From Aquilaria yunnanensis (Eukaryota; Streptophyta; Magnoliopsida; Malvales; Thymelaeaceae), in the NCBI GenBank assembly GCA_039654915.1, contig CM077597.1, positions 38,910,001 to 38,974,000 of the forward strand: a stretch of 64,000 nt of DNA. The letters run 5' to 3'. The translations under genes were made by a program, and so were the position numbers. Position 1 is the first letter of the stretch. The number at the start of each line of letters is the position of its first letter. The notes under the pieces are model-generated. The model saw only the letters and a list, made by a program, of their open reading frames with translations, made no database searches and was not told the DNA's origin. This document shows positions 34,704-46,461 of the stretch, piece by piece.

Positions 34704-36118
34704 TGTTAGTGTTGTGCCCAAAAGCCAATCATGAGATGATTGTATTTTTGCACATTGACTCATGATATTTTATTAAGGCATTAATCCAGCAATTATCTTT
34801 GTTGTTTTATTTCTATATAACGTAATAAACATAATTGTAACCCTAGAATAATGATATTCTCAAACGTCCCTGGTCTAGTATTATTGTGGAGCGGGTTGCA
34901 ATCATACATAATGACTAGCATATGTGGAGATTAATATGAGATATGTAGTCTACATATGGGTACAAGTTGGAGAACTTGTGTACTGGACCGACTCACCATG
35001 AGAACGCTACATGGATCAAACTATGAGTGTCATAAGTGATTCTCAAAGTGGTCATGGTATATGTAGTCCTTTGACCTAAGATCATCAAGGTTCCCTACAT
35101 GTGAGTCACATACTTTGATACTTTCCTTTGTTGCTCGTAACTCAGTGAACTTGAAGGAGGTCATTAGTTATGTCACATATCATGTGGAAGGATTTGTGTG
35201 ATCAAGATGGTATTTGTCCCTCCTATGTAATGGGAGCGATATCTTTGGGCCCCTTGATAAAGTAAGACTTAGAAAAATGCATGGCCATGCTTGGATGAGT
35301 TGATATATGATATCAATGTCATCAGTTTAAGTTGGTCTACTCGGTAATCAAGAAACCAAAGATTGGGCTATGCGAGAGTGACATATTCCATGTCTCGTGC
35401 TTAGTCTTGATATCTTGGGCAAAGGGACAATGACATATATTGGTAATGATCATCAAGGTTTAGTCGAATCACCGACAATCTTGTCACTAGGGTAGCAATG
35501 ATGTGTTGCTAGACACTGCTCATTGCTTATGATCATAAATGTGATTTATGATCATTGCCAACATGGTAAGAGCCTATTGGGTCGCACACATAGAGGTAGT
35601 TGGATCATTAGAGTGCGTGGGCTAATTATTTGGGTTATGGTTTCACAATAATTTTGTATTAGTAATGGGCCCAAGAGTTGAGCCATTGTTAAGCCCGAAA
35701 TTAAAGCCTAATTGGATTAGGGCTTTGAAACTGATTAGGCCTAGAAGTTGAGTCTCACTATAAATACAACTTTTAGTGAGAAATTCGTAGCTTCTTACCC
35801 TAGCCTCACAAAAGGACAGCCGCACTCTTCTCTTGCAATCCATTGGAGGACGCAAGCTAGCTCTACGAGCGCAAGAGAAATGTATCTGCCAGGATGTGGT
35901 GGAAGCGTGGTGATCCCGTGAGGCTCGTGTGGTTACCATAGAGAGCTTGAACACATCAACTATTCGGGTTTTTTGATTCGACTCTATATTTGGGTGAGAG
36001 GTCACAATAAAAAATTAGGTATGAAAATTTTCAAACACTCGGTTTACCCCGTTTTACTTGGATCCTGGAGGGTTTCTATTAAATTCAGCTACGCTTGTTT
36101 GGCTCCCAAAACCCAACA
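34704..36118 (+). mobile_element. Solo LTR S4 (1415 bp), TSD AGTTG
   Basis: It starts TGTTAGTGTTGTGCCC and ends GGCTCCCAAAACCCAACA. The duplication AGTTG is at 34699-34703 and 36119-36123. It contains the CACTATAAATACAAC promoter block. There is no internal coding region. Confidence 0.92.
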
Positions 36119-36809
36119 AGTTGAATATTGAGGGTGGAGATGGTTCTTTGTAACCACAATTAAGTGATCAAGGAGTTGAGTAAGAATAAGAGGCACCTTG
36201 GAGCCTAGTGAATGGGTTAAGGTGTCTAGTCGACTACTAACCCAAGGACACACCCAAAGAGCTAATCTGGCTTGTGTAGGGTATTGTGCTCAAAGTACGA
36301 GGAAGTGAAGGGACTAAGTGTGTAGGGTTCGAGCACCTAGAATACTCCAAGTGGAGCAGTTGAAGCATCAAAACCTTTGACTTGGGTATCCTCTCGATAG
36401 TTAAATTGCTAAGTGCTGGGTGGCTTGAGTTTAAGGCGCACGGATAAGGGCCAAAGGTTGCTAGCTGCTTGGAGGTCTCGGCACTCATGCTAGATAGATT
36501 TTCTCTTGGGACATGTGGGTGTAAGAGGCTGTAGAGTAGTGGAAGTGGTAGGATGATGAAGCTCGGGTGGTGTATAGGTTTCCTACCGAGTGCACCAATA
36601 AACCTGATGCATAGGGGCCATCCAAGGGGAGTATTTGAAGACTTGTACTTTAAGGTGGGCTGGGACTTGTAACTCTCTGTAGTTTATTCATTCGAAGGGC
36701 CTTAGAGTATAGTGGAGCTTGGAGCGAAGTATGTCTTAAGGGTGCTAGTGGTGTATGTGGGAAGCCCATAATACACTAGTGACACACTTAGCCTAGTAAA
36801 GGTTAGGAG
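36119..36809 (+). mobile_element. Chr-B internal region left of Tat-4
   Basis: No gene is recognised. It ends where Tat reverse transcriptase begins; the boundary is between about 36805 and 36821. Confidence 0.42.
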
Positions 36810-39800
36810 TTGTTGGGTACAGACGCTAGGCCAGTTCGGCAGAAAAAATGGAACCTATCGGCTAATAAGAACTCATTCATTAAAGCCGAGGTTAAGCGCC
36901 TGATTGAGGCAGGGGTAATAAGAGAAGTTAAATACCCCGAATGGCTTAGCAACGTGGTTATCGCCACAAAAGAAGGGAGTGAAAAGCTCCGAATGTGCAT
37001 CAATTTTCAGAACCTGAATGATGCCTGTCCAAATGACTCCTACCCTTTGCCAGCCATAGACCAATTGGTGGATTCAACCGCCGAGTACGGTCTCCTCAGT
37101 TTACTCGATGCCTTCAGCGGGTATCATCAAATTCGGATGGACATCGAAGATGAAGAAAAAACTACCTTTATCACCGAAGTTAATACCTACTGCTACGTCA
37201 GAATGCCCTTCGGGCTTAAGAATGCAAGGGCACCTATCAGAGGTTGATGAATAAAGTGTTTGACTCTCAGATCAGGAGGAACATGGATGCATATATCGAT
37301 GATATGATAGTTAAGAGCATAATGCCTAGTAATCGTATCATCGACTTAGGCGAAACCTTCCAATGACTTCGAGAGTTCCACATTCACCTTAACCCCGAGA
37401 AGTGTGTGTTTGGAGTGTGTGCAAGTAAGTTCCTCGGGTTTATGGTGTCAGAAAGGGGAATAGACGCCAACCCCGAAAAGGTCAAAGCCTTATTAGGATT
37501 CTGAACACCTACAACCACTAAAGATATACAAAGGCTTACCAGAAGAATCACTTCCCTTAGTAGATTCATTTCCAAGTACGGCAACCAATGTCGGCCATTC
37601 TTCAAGGTGCTCACTAAAGTAGCTAGAAGTGAAGGCAACTCCGGAACCGAGGAGCACCCTTGGAACCTAGAATGTCAAAAAGCTTGGGATGAGCTTAAAG
37701 GCTAGCTAACCCGTCTGCTAATACTTCGGCAACCGCAAGAAGGAGAACCTCTCATCCTCTACCTTGCAGTCACAGAAAAAGCAGTGAGTTCAAACCTAGT
37801 GAAAGAAGAGGGTGGGAGGCAGTGGCCAGTATATTATGTAAGCAAGTCCCTACACGGTGCCCACGTCAGGTACCCATTGCTCCAAAAAGCCATTTATGCC
37901 TTAATGCTCGCGGGTAGGAGGCTACGGCCCTAATTTCAAGGACACACCATCATTGTCCGAAGCAACCTACCCCTACGTGACATAATGAAAAAGGTAGAGC
38001 ATTCGAGAAGGCTGTTAAAATTGTGTATCGAGCTCGGAGAATATGACATCACTTACGAGCCAAGAATGGCAATAAAAGCCCAAGCATTGGCAGATTTCAT
38101 CGTCAAAATTCTAGAAATCGAGGATGCTGAAGCAACCTCAGAAGATTTGATAAGGATTGAACCAAAGTGGAAACTCTTTGTCGATGGAGCCTCAGGCGCC
38201 GAACAACAAGGCGCTGGAGTAGTTCTTCAGGGGCGCGAAGGTATGGAAGCCACCAAAGCGATCAAATTCGGTGTTGATGTCACCAATAACATCGCCAAAT
38301 ATGAGGCCCTCATAGTAGGACTAAAATTGTCCAGAAAAGTTGGTGTAAAAAACCTTACGGCCCACAGCGACTGACAGCTAGTAGTCCGGTAAATGAAAGG
38401 AGATTACGCTGCAAAGGATCCAACCTTGGCAAAAGATCACGACCTCGTCAAGAAGCTCATTAAAGAGTTTGACTCGTTACAAATAGAAAACATGCCTCGA
38501 AGAGATAATGCTCAAGCTGATACCTTAGCCAAATCCAAGGAACCCACCGAGGTGCTAAAACAACCCAGCAAAGAATTAATGTGCGTAGCAACCTCGGGAG
38601 AAGGATGGCAAGATTCCATCAAGAAATACCTGGCAACTTTGGCACTCCCCGAAGACCCTAACGAGGCCACAAAAGTGCGAAACCGCTCTAAGAGATACTT
38701 CCTCATCGGGGATCAACTATACAGACAAGGGTATGCAAGTCCCTTACAGAGGTGCATAAGTGAAAAGGATCTCAGAACAATCCTCAAAGAAGTTCATGAG
38801 GGGGCCTGTGGTTCCCACATAGGAACAGACGCCCTCGCCGGAGTACTACTTCATCAAGGTTACTTTTGGCCTACCCTAAGAAAGGATGCAAGGCAATTTG
38901 TCTGAAAATGTGACAATTGCCAAAGACAGGCCAACATCCAGAAGTTACACTCAGAGAAAATAACTTCAGCAGATTACCCTTGGCCCTTTGCCGTCTGGGG
39001 TATTGACCTCATCAGACCTCTCCCAAGCGCCCCCGGTGGGGTGAAGTTTTGCATAGTTGTAGTGGACTAGTTCACTAAGTGTATCAAAGTGGAGCCTTTG
39101 GCATCGATCTCGGTGAAGGATACCCAAAAGTTCATTTGGAAGAACATCATATGCTGATTTGGCATACCAAGGGTAATAGTGGCCGACAATGGTACCCAGT
39201 TTACTAACAAGGGGTTCCGAGAATTGATGGCTAAACTCGGCATAAAACTACATTTCGCCCTGGTAGCCCATCCTCAAAGTAATGGGCAAGTCAAGGTGTC
39301 CAATAGCACAATAAAAGATGGCTTGAAGAAGAGGCTAAAGGAGGCAAATGGGAAATGGCCAGGGGAGCTCCCAAGTGTACTATGGAGCTATCGTACAACT
39401 CCTCGAAGGGCCACAGGAGAAACTCTTTTCTCACTCATGTTCGGGACAGAAGCCATTATTCCTATTGAGGTCATATGGCCTTCAATAAGAATACAGGTGT
39501 TTGATGAAAGAGGAAATCACCTTGGCTTGAGGGCAAAACTAGACCTCGCCAAAGAACACCGGGAAATGGCCGAACTCAGGAGGAAGGCTTTTTGACAAAG
39601 AGTAGCCGACGTTACTAACTTGCATGTAAAGAGAAACGAAATCAAGAAGGGGGACCTCATCCTCCGAAAGATCGAATTCGAGCTTCGAAGGCCATCAGAT
39701 GGGGTACTTTGGGCAAACTGGGCCGGACCTTATCTGGTCCTCGACAAAATCCGCCCAAGGGTCTACAAATTAGGCGATGCCGAGGGAGTAGAGTTGAAAA

Positions 39801-39841
39801 ACACTTGGCATTCAGATTCTTTGAAAAAATTCTACATTTAG
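36810..39841 (+). pseudogene. Tat-4 pol: RT, two RNase H domains, integrase; 5' truncated and decayed
   Basis: It starts in the RT N-terminus (ARPVRQKK). RT motifs are clear (REVKYPEWLSNVV, LLDAFSGYHQI, FGLKNA) and the catalytic box AYIDDMIV is intact near 37290. The linked RNase H (LILYLAVTEKAVS, VYYVSKSLHGAHVRYP) is followed by a second RNase H (LFVDGASGAEQQGAG, TNNIAKYEALIVGLKL), the hallmark I use for the Tat lineage. Integrase follows (HEGACGSHIGTDA, WGIDLI, VADNGTQF). Its catalytic Glu is Lys (NGQVKV, AAG at 39293-39295). The gene has a frameshift near 37225 and at least nine stops. Gag, protease and the 5' LTR are absent. The end KNTWHSDSLKKFYI with TAG is at 39839-39841. Confidence 0.9.
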
Positions 39842-40251
39842 ACATTTTTTCTGAAGAAAAGCTTGTTATTACTCTACCCCAAAATCACCAGTAAGAACAT
39901 GGTTTATAAACCGAATATGGTCACATTTCTAAAATGGGCTTCTAGCACATTGACTTTTTTCTGAAGGCGATAGTTCCTTAGCAAAGCCTAAAACTTGGCG
40001 AAATACGTTCGAAAAAGTGAAAATAGTCTACATATTGGAAAAATCTCACTAAAGGAAGAACAGTACGAAGCTTCCCGAAGGCATGGTTTCGAACATGGAT
40101 GTTTGCCGAAAATACGCACATAGAATTATACAAACTTTTGAAGAGTGATGATCGAAGGAAAGAACGGGAACTTAGAAAAAAAATTTTCATTCATAGTTCT
40201 GAGGCAACATTACAAGAGAGCAGATTACAAGAAAAAGATAGAAGAAAAAGC
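39842..40251. other. Tat-4 spacer between pol and antisense gene
   Basis: A non-coding spacer of about 410 bp. It contains the dispersed blocks CGAAAA, CTTCCCGAAGGCATGG and TTGCCGAAAATACG, which look like the same type of material as the Tat-1 array, but no clear tandem period. Confidence 0.5.
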
Positions 40252-40477
40252 CTATTGCTGAGCCAGAGAGTCCGGTACCTCCTCGGCATTGGTATCTTTC
40301 TCTTGGATAGGAGCATCCAGAGGGGCGGGCACAACAGGAGGGAGGTTGAGGAACTCCAGCTTCAACCATGTCCATCTGGGCTCCTTGGGAAAATCCAAAG
40401 CGGCCAGGAAAGAGAGGTCAAGTTTGGGGTGCCGACAAAGGACTTGATGCCGCACCAAAGAGAAACCGTCTTGATAA
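40252..40477 (-). pseudogene. Antisense gene of Tat-4, 3' part of exon 4
   Basis: It encodes the conserved tail after the coiled coil (YQDGFSLVRHQVL, LDLSFLAALDFP, LEFLNLPP) and ends at 40252. The rest of exon 4 is at 41895 and above, beyond solo LTR S5. Confidence 0.8.
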
Positions 40478-41894
40478 TGATGGGTTTCGGGAGCCAAACA
40501 GCGCAGCAGAATTTAACCGAAACCCTCTAGGATCCAAGTGAAACGGGGTAAACCGGGTGTTCAAAAATTTCCATACCTAATTTTCGGTTGAGATCTCTCA
40601 CTCAACTGTAGAGTGGAATCACAAAACTTGAACAGTTGACATGTTCAGGCTCCCTATGGCATCCACACGAGCCTCTCGGGATCACCACGCTTCCACCACG
40701 TCCCGGCAGATGCGTTTCTCTTGCGCTCGCAGTACTAGCTTGCGTCCTCCAAGGAATTGCAAGAAAAGAATGCGGCTGTCCTTTTGGGAGGCTAGGGCAA
40801 GGAGACCTATGAATTTCTCACTGGAACTTGTATTTATAGTGAGACTCAACTTCTAGGCCTAATAGGTTTCAAAGCCCTAATCCAACTAGGCTTTAATTTC
40901 GGGCTTAATAATGGCTCAACTATTGGGCCCATTATTAATACGAAATTATTGTGAAACCAAAACCCAAATTGTTAGCCCATGCACTCTAATGATCCAAATA
41001 GCTCTATGTGTATGACCCAATAGGCTCTTACCACGTTGGCAATGATCATAAATCACATTTATGATCATAAGCAATGAGCGGTGTCTAGCAACACATCATT
41101 GCTACCCAAGTGACAAGATTGTCGATGATTCGACTAAACCTTTATGATCATCACCGATATATGCCATTGTCCCCTTGTCAAAGATATCAAGACTAAGCAC
41201 GAGACATGGAATGTGTCACTCTCGTATAGCCCAATCTTTGGTTTCTTGATTACCGAGTAGACTAACTTAAATTGATGACATTGATATCATATATAAACTC
41301 ATCTAAGCATGGCCATGCATATTTCTAAGTCTTACTCTATCAAGGGGCCCGAAGATATCACTCCTGTTACATAGGAGGGACAATTCCCATCTTGATCATA
41401 CAAATCCCTCCGCATGATATGTGACATACCCAATGACCTCCTTCAAGGTCACTCAGTTACAAGCAACAAAGGAAAGTATCAAAGTATGTGACTCACATGT
41501 AGGGAACCTTGATGATCTTAGGTTGAAGGACTACATATACGATGATCACTATGAGAATCACTTATGACACTCATATAACGATCCATGTAGTGTTCTCATG
41601 GTGGGTCGGTCCAGTACACAAGTTCTCCAACTTGTACGCATATGTAGACTACATATCTCATATTAGTCTCCACATATGCTAGTCGTTATGTATTATTGCA
41701 ACCCGCTCCACAATAATACTAGACCAGGGATGTTTAAGAATATCATTATTCTAGGGTTACAATTATGTTTGTTAGGTTACGCAGAAACAAAACAACAAAC
41801 ATAATTGCTGGATTAATGCCTTAATAAAATATCATGACTCAATGTGCAAAAAATACAATCATCTCATGATTGGCTTTTGGGCACAACACTAACA
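40478..41894 (-). mobile_element. Solo LTR S5 (1417 bp), TSD GATAA
   Basis: In plus orientation it starts TGATGGGTTTCGGGAGCC and ends GCACAACACTAACA. The duplication GATAA is at 40473-40477 and 41895-41899. It splits exon 4 of the Tat-4 antisense gene. No internal coding region. Confidence 0.9.
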
Positions 41895-44036
41895 GATAAG
41901 ACACTTTTGTCATCTGGTCAGACTGGTCCTTCTTGGCACTCAGAGTTTATAGTTCGGCTGTAAGCTTAGCAACCTCCCTCTCGAGTTTCTTCTTCTTCTT
42001 TTTCTTGGCCTCATTCTTCAACAAATCGACCTCAGCTTGGAGATCGGTGTTCAAAGCAAGGGCCTTTCGCAAGGTTCTCAGTGTCTTCTGGCTTTTCCTT
42101 CTTAAGGGCCTGGTTCTATGAAGAGAGAACAGCACACTTTGCGCCGAGGTCCTCAACCTTGGCCGAAAAGTCAAGAAGGAGCTTCTTCTTGCTCTCCCGA
42201 AGCTCGATCTGAAGATTCTCGATGTCCTCATTCACAATTTTTTTTAGTTCACCGTACTTGAAAATGTATTTGGCATAAAATTCCTTCGCCCTCCTCAGAG
42301 AATTCTTGAACTGAGAATGAGCCTCAGTCTGGTTTGCCACCCAAGCTTCGAAATATTCGCTGTACGCCAGGAGCTACAGCAAAGAAAGCCCCGAGTAAAT
42401 GTCAAAAGACAACGAAAACTCAGAAGAAAATTTTTCTAAGTCCCTAAAAAAGGAAAGAAGAAATCTACCTGGGTGGCGTGTTCGCTCATCCTCACCGTGA
42501 GGATCTCATCATTCGGGCATTCGGCGATGAGCGACTGGAAGGTGGCGTTCATCAGCACACTCTTTCGGGCATGAGCTTCCACCCAGGGAAAAGGTATCAC
42601 CTCCTCTGTAAGATCAGGCTGAAGTTCTGTCAGTACATTATCCCTTAGCCATTCATCTATAAGATCATAGATACCAAAAACACTATGATTCATAGAGGAA
42701 CAACTAAGGAATGAACCTGGTGGAACCTCTGTGATGACGTGCTCGGTCTCTCCTACTTCACGGACTTCACCGGGAATGTTCTTGCCTTTCCTTCTCCTGC
42801 TCTCCTCGAGCTTTTAAGCCGAAGTCCTTTTAACCGAGGTCTCAGTGGCAGTATCCAGACTCAGAGCTGTCTCGAGGGTGGCAGGATCCGAAGGTGGATT
42901 GACGTGGGCAGGAGAATAGGTAGGCAACTGGTCCTGCCCTTCAACGATGTCTTTGGGGGGAGGAGGAAGGACGTTCACCTTGGTTTTCTTCACCTTGGAC
43001 GGGCCCCCGGTAGTCTTCTTCCTCTTCGCAGGCGCCTTCCTCTGCGTTTGGTCCCCCTTCTCAGCCTGGTCGAGAAAAAGGGACTTGTAAAACTCGACAG
43101 ATTGATCGCCCATCTCAGCCAAAGGAAAAAACATCAGTGTAAGTCCAAAAGGAATACAGGTAGCAAAAACTTGGAAGATAGCTTACTCTCGGCAAAGGCC
43201 TTGTGCGAGATCTTGGCCAGAAGAAGCATCACCAACCATGCCTTCTTCCCTGGGAGAACAGGCACAGGCAGGTTCAAGTCGAACTTGTGCTTGTGGATTA
43301 CCCCTAGTTCTCGAAGGACCTATTCAGACATGAGGTCCCAATTAATGGGAAAGGGGTATAAGGAGCGTTGAGGGAGCTCGGAGTCCCAATTCGCAACCGC
43401 CCAGATTCGTCTGTCAAACTCCGCGGCCAACCCCGAGGTAAGTAGCTTCAGGGTCAAGAACGTCAGTCTTCAACACCCTCGAAGCCTATCTGGTCAGAAC
43501 ATAGCTCCATCTTTTGGGAATTGACAGAAAGAAGAACTTTTCTGCCACCCCCGCCAGTTATCCTTCGTCCCGAAGGTGAAGGTGAATTTCTTACTCCCGG
43601 ACCCTCGGGGAAGCAAGAAGTAGAAACCACCCTTTGGGACTAGGTGGAGCTTATAGTATTGCATGAAGAAAAGAAAATGGGGCTTTATCTTAAAAACCCT
43701 AGACATGCAAAGAAAGGCGTTGAAAAAAGAATAAATGTTGGGAAGGAGCTGGTTCACGGCAATCCCATGAAACCTGCAGAACTCACACACCATTCGCGGG
43801 GGAGGATACCGAAGACCAGCCTTCAATTGGGCTCGGTAAACAATGATCTCATCAGAATGGGCCATGTAATCATACGTGACCGAGGTAAGTAACCTCGGGA
43901 CGGTGTAAGTGGGGAGATAGAATTGTGCTACCCACTTCGTCATTTTCTCCGAAGTAGTGTAGCATGGATGAGACTCAAGAGGGAGAAAGCTCTCAGGAAT
44001 AGGACGGATGGACATTAGTGGAGTGGGGTTCGACAT
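41895..44036 (-). pseudogene. Antisense gene of Tat-4, exons 1-3 and most of exon 4, decayed
   Basis: Exon 1 starts at 44036 (MSNPTPLMSIRPIPES) and keeps the domain blocks (YPPPRMVCEFCRFHGIAVNQ, KGGFYFLLPRGSGSKKF). A frameshift occurs near 43535 and stops follow. The donor GTAAGC at 43186-43181 is conserved. The exon 2 acceptor region near 43117 reads TTTGGCTGAG, where Tat-1 and Tat-2 have TTTTTCAG, so it may be lost. Exon 2 has the basic cluster AKRKKTT. Exon 3 (ending at CAG, 42468) lacks the stretch that in Tat-2 holds WTFTEDMNLY, a shorter form. Exon 4 is a coiled coil (KYIFKYGELKKIVNEDIENL) with a stop near 42117. Some residues differ strongly from Tat-2, so this is a distinct subfamily of the same gene. 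Confidence 0.8.
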
Positions 44037-44322
44037 TTCTCAAAAAAAGATAGGCAACCTTAGGAAAAATAAGGGAAAATAACCGAAGGACTTCGAAAAA
44101 ACAAAACTTTGGAACAAACGACTTCGGAAGGAAGGAAGAACTTTGGGAAGAAAGACCCACTAAAAGTTTTGCCAAAATCTGGATTCCTGGACGCCATCGT
44201 GAAAGGTTGCCAGAAATCGCTTTGTCGCTAGAACTGCCACTGGAAGGAGAAAGAAGACAAGAGAGAGTTCTAGAGCAAACGAAAGCAAAGGAAAAGAGTG
44301 TGAAGGTCTGAGGCACGAGGTG

Positions 44323-44330
44323 TTTATATA
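44323..44330 (-). promoter_or_regulatory. TATA box of the antisense gene, Tat-4
   Basis: The minus strand reads GGCCTATATAAACACC, 287 bp upstream of the start at 44036. Sequence around it has diverged from Tat-1 and Tat-2, yet the box and the preceding GGCC are kept. Confidence 0.7.
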
Positions 44331-44776
44331 GGCCGAAGGGGGCAGGCAAAACGTCATCATTATTGCTCCTCAAAGGCGAAGAGACGCAATTAATATAACC
44401 GGCGTAACCGTTCGCCACCCATCAGCAGCCACGTGTAAGCCAATGCAGGAAACGAGGGCACGACCCTGCCAACTGGCAGACCTATATAACCTTACCCAAA
44501 GTAACGCGCCAATATACAAGGGAAGATGAAATGGTTCATTGACCGAAAAGTCAGTGGAAGTACGTGCCCCAGACAAGTGACCTCGGCGGAAGAGCCAGAG
44601 GCACCACTCAAACACCAGGGGAACTACCTCGGTAGGGGACCTTAGTTCGCCATAGTTCCATCCTGGGGAGAATGAGACTCTGAATGGAAGCCCACCATGG
44701 CAACAAGACCAAGCATCGCTTGCCACAAGAAAGGATCCTGGAGCTCCCCAAACCGAAGGAACATCTTCGGTTTTCT

Positions 44777-44789
44777 GAGGGAGGGCATG
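44777..44789 (+). other. Polypurine tract of Tat-4
   Basis: GAGGGAGGGCATG lies directly before the LTR start TGATAGCC. Confidence 0.78.
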
Positions 44790-45723
44790 TGATAGCCGAA
44801 GGGCTATCGCCCCCGAAGGAACACATGTACGAGCCACTTCTGGTCGAAGCAGGCATGAAAAAACCCTGTCAAAAAGAGGGCTACAGCACCTTCGAGCAAG
44901 CCGGATAGGTGCTACCACTCAGGAAACCCATGGGACCAACTTCGGTCAGAAGGGGTCACCGCCTTTCCCGAGGGTGACCTCGTGCCGATCTCATAAGGGC
45001 AAAACCACCTCCGGATACTCTCTGGGGCACCCTCAGGGCGCGCTCACAAAGTGCCACATTAGATACCCAAGCCTAAACTCGGGAAAGCCCAACCGAAGAT
45101 GCCTCGTATAAACAAGGGACCTCCATCCGGAGGAGCTCACCTCCCCGAATGAGCTCTATACCCCGAAGGAGTTTAGTCACCCGAAAAGGACATGTGGGCA
45201 TATGATGAAATGGCTGAGGAGTCTCTGACACACCGTACTCGTACCATCCCCAACATGCCGCCCTTAGACACGCTCTGACACGCCGCCCTCAGACACACTC
45301 TAACACGCCGCCCTTGTACGACCTAGGCTCCTAGCCAGGCAGCCTATGATTGGCTAGAAGCTCCCCCTCTCCCTGAAGGTACGAATCGCATCCAACTGAA
45401 CATGTGTCACAATCTGGGCAAGCTGTTGCAAATGAACTTCTCCTATTCATCTCCCTATAAATATTCGAGAAGCACCTAGGTAAGGGGCTCCCCCACTCCA
45501 AGGAAGAATCCTTCTGCTCCTTACTTACCCTTTACCTTCAAACACCGACTGGGGCATCGAAGACTCCTCCCCCAGAAAAACACTCCGGGGAGCTCCTAAC
45601 CCTTGTTTTTCTAAGTCCATCCAGTCCTTCTCCCATCGGAGGTTCCTCATCCAGGCGTCCTCTCACTGAAAGTTACTGCTCCAGGCTCACCATGTTGCAC
45701 AACGATGACACCGAAGGCCATCA
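44790..45723 (+). mobile_element. 3' LTR of Tat-4 (934 bp)
   Basis: It starts TGATAGCC and ends GGCCATCA. TATAAATA is at 45456-45463. A 25-bp tandem repeat (ACAYGCCGCCCT.. at 45253, 45278 and a partial unit at 45303) lies upstream of the TATA box. ATG 45692 is 32 nt before the end (M-LHNDDTEGH). The bases after it are GGTAC (45724-45728), and GGTAC also occurs at 36816-36820 by the truncated left end. Confidence 0.87.
45253..45320. repeat. 25-bp tandem repeat in the Tat-4 LTR
   Basis: Two full units and one partial unit with the core CACGCCGCCCT, placed in U3 about 135-200 bp before the TATA box. Confidence 0.75.
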
Positions 45724-46461
45724 GGTACCAATCCTAGAGCAAGGAATTAACAGTGTAAGAGTTAGTAGACAAGTTACATACTTGTTAAGCTAGCTTACAC
45801 TAAGGGGTTTGGTAGCTGGCATTAGGTTTTGAACCTAGGGTGGAACTTTTTCTAGTGTGAGTGTTAACAGACAAGTTTAACTTGTTAAGTTAGCTTACAC
45901 TAGTGGATTCTGGCACAGAAGAGTGAATGAAGGAACTTTGTTGGTCTTAAATTTTAGAAAAACCCTAACAATGTACGGGTAGGGGACAGGCTTTTAAAAG
46001 CATGTTAAGTTATCTTACACTAGAGGACTCAGCATAGAGGTTGCGGTGGAGGATTTTTGATTCATTGGATTTGTTGGGACAGCTTGGAGTAGTCAGCTGA
46101 GCTTTAGTAGTACTATATGCAAAGGCCTTACCGTAGTCTTCAAGAGCCACATTGTATTAATGTGTTTCAGATAGATTAAGGTCAAACTAAGGTGGAGAGG
46201 AAAGTGAACAACAACCATACTACAGTTTAGAGTGAGCACAAAGAATGGCATTAGCCATAGTACCTATACAAGACAGTGCCCGACTCAAGTGCCCTAAGGG
46301 CGTTCGCTGAATGGGTCAAGTAGTTTGTCACCAAGTGGGTTGTTGTATGACTGACATCACTTGGTAGGTTTGATCTTGATATGTTGGCACCATATCCTAG
46401 CATAATGACTTAAGGTGGGGAGATTGAATTTGGAGGACCTAATTGTCCAATGTGGGGAGAA
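45724..46461 (+). mobile_element. Chr-B 3' internal end with polypurine tract
   Basis: It has no coding frame. The block CTTGTTAAGYTAGCTTACACTA or a variant recurs at 45781, 45881 and 46001, an irregular repeat of 100-120 bp. The last bases TGTGGGGAGAA (46451-46461) are a polypurine tract directly before LTR start TGTTATAGCCC, like the Chr-C end GGAGGGGAGAA. The segment is therefore the 3' end of a chromovirus-type element, most simply Chr-B. Confidence 0.6.

Noticed and set aside
35643..36005. Antisense frame of 100-120 codons (MFKLSMVSTRAS-like) repeated in S2, S4, S6, S7 and in part in S1 and S5
   Set aside because: It overlaps the TATA box and R region of the S LTR on the other strand. 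It recurs only because the DNA is repeated, and it is broken in several copies. No known domain is visible.
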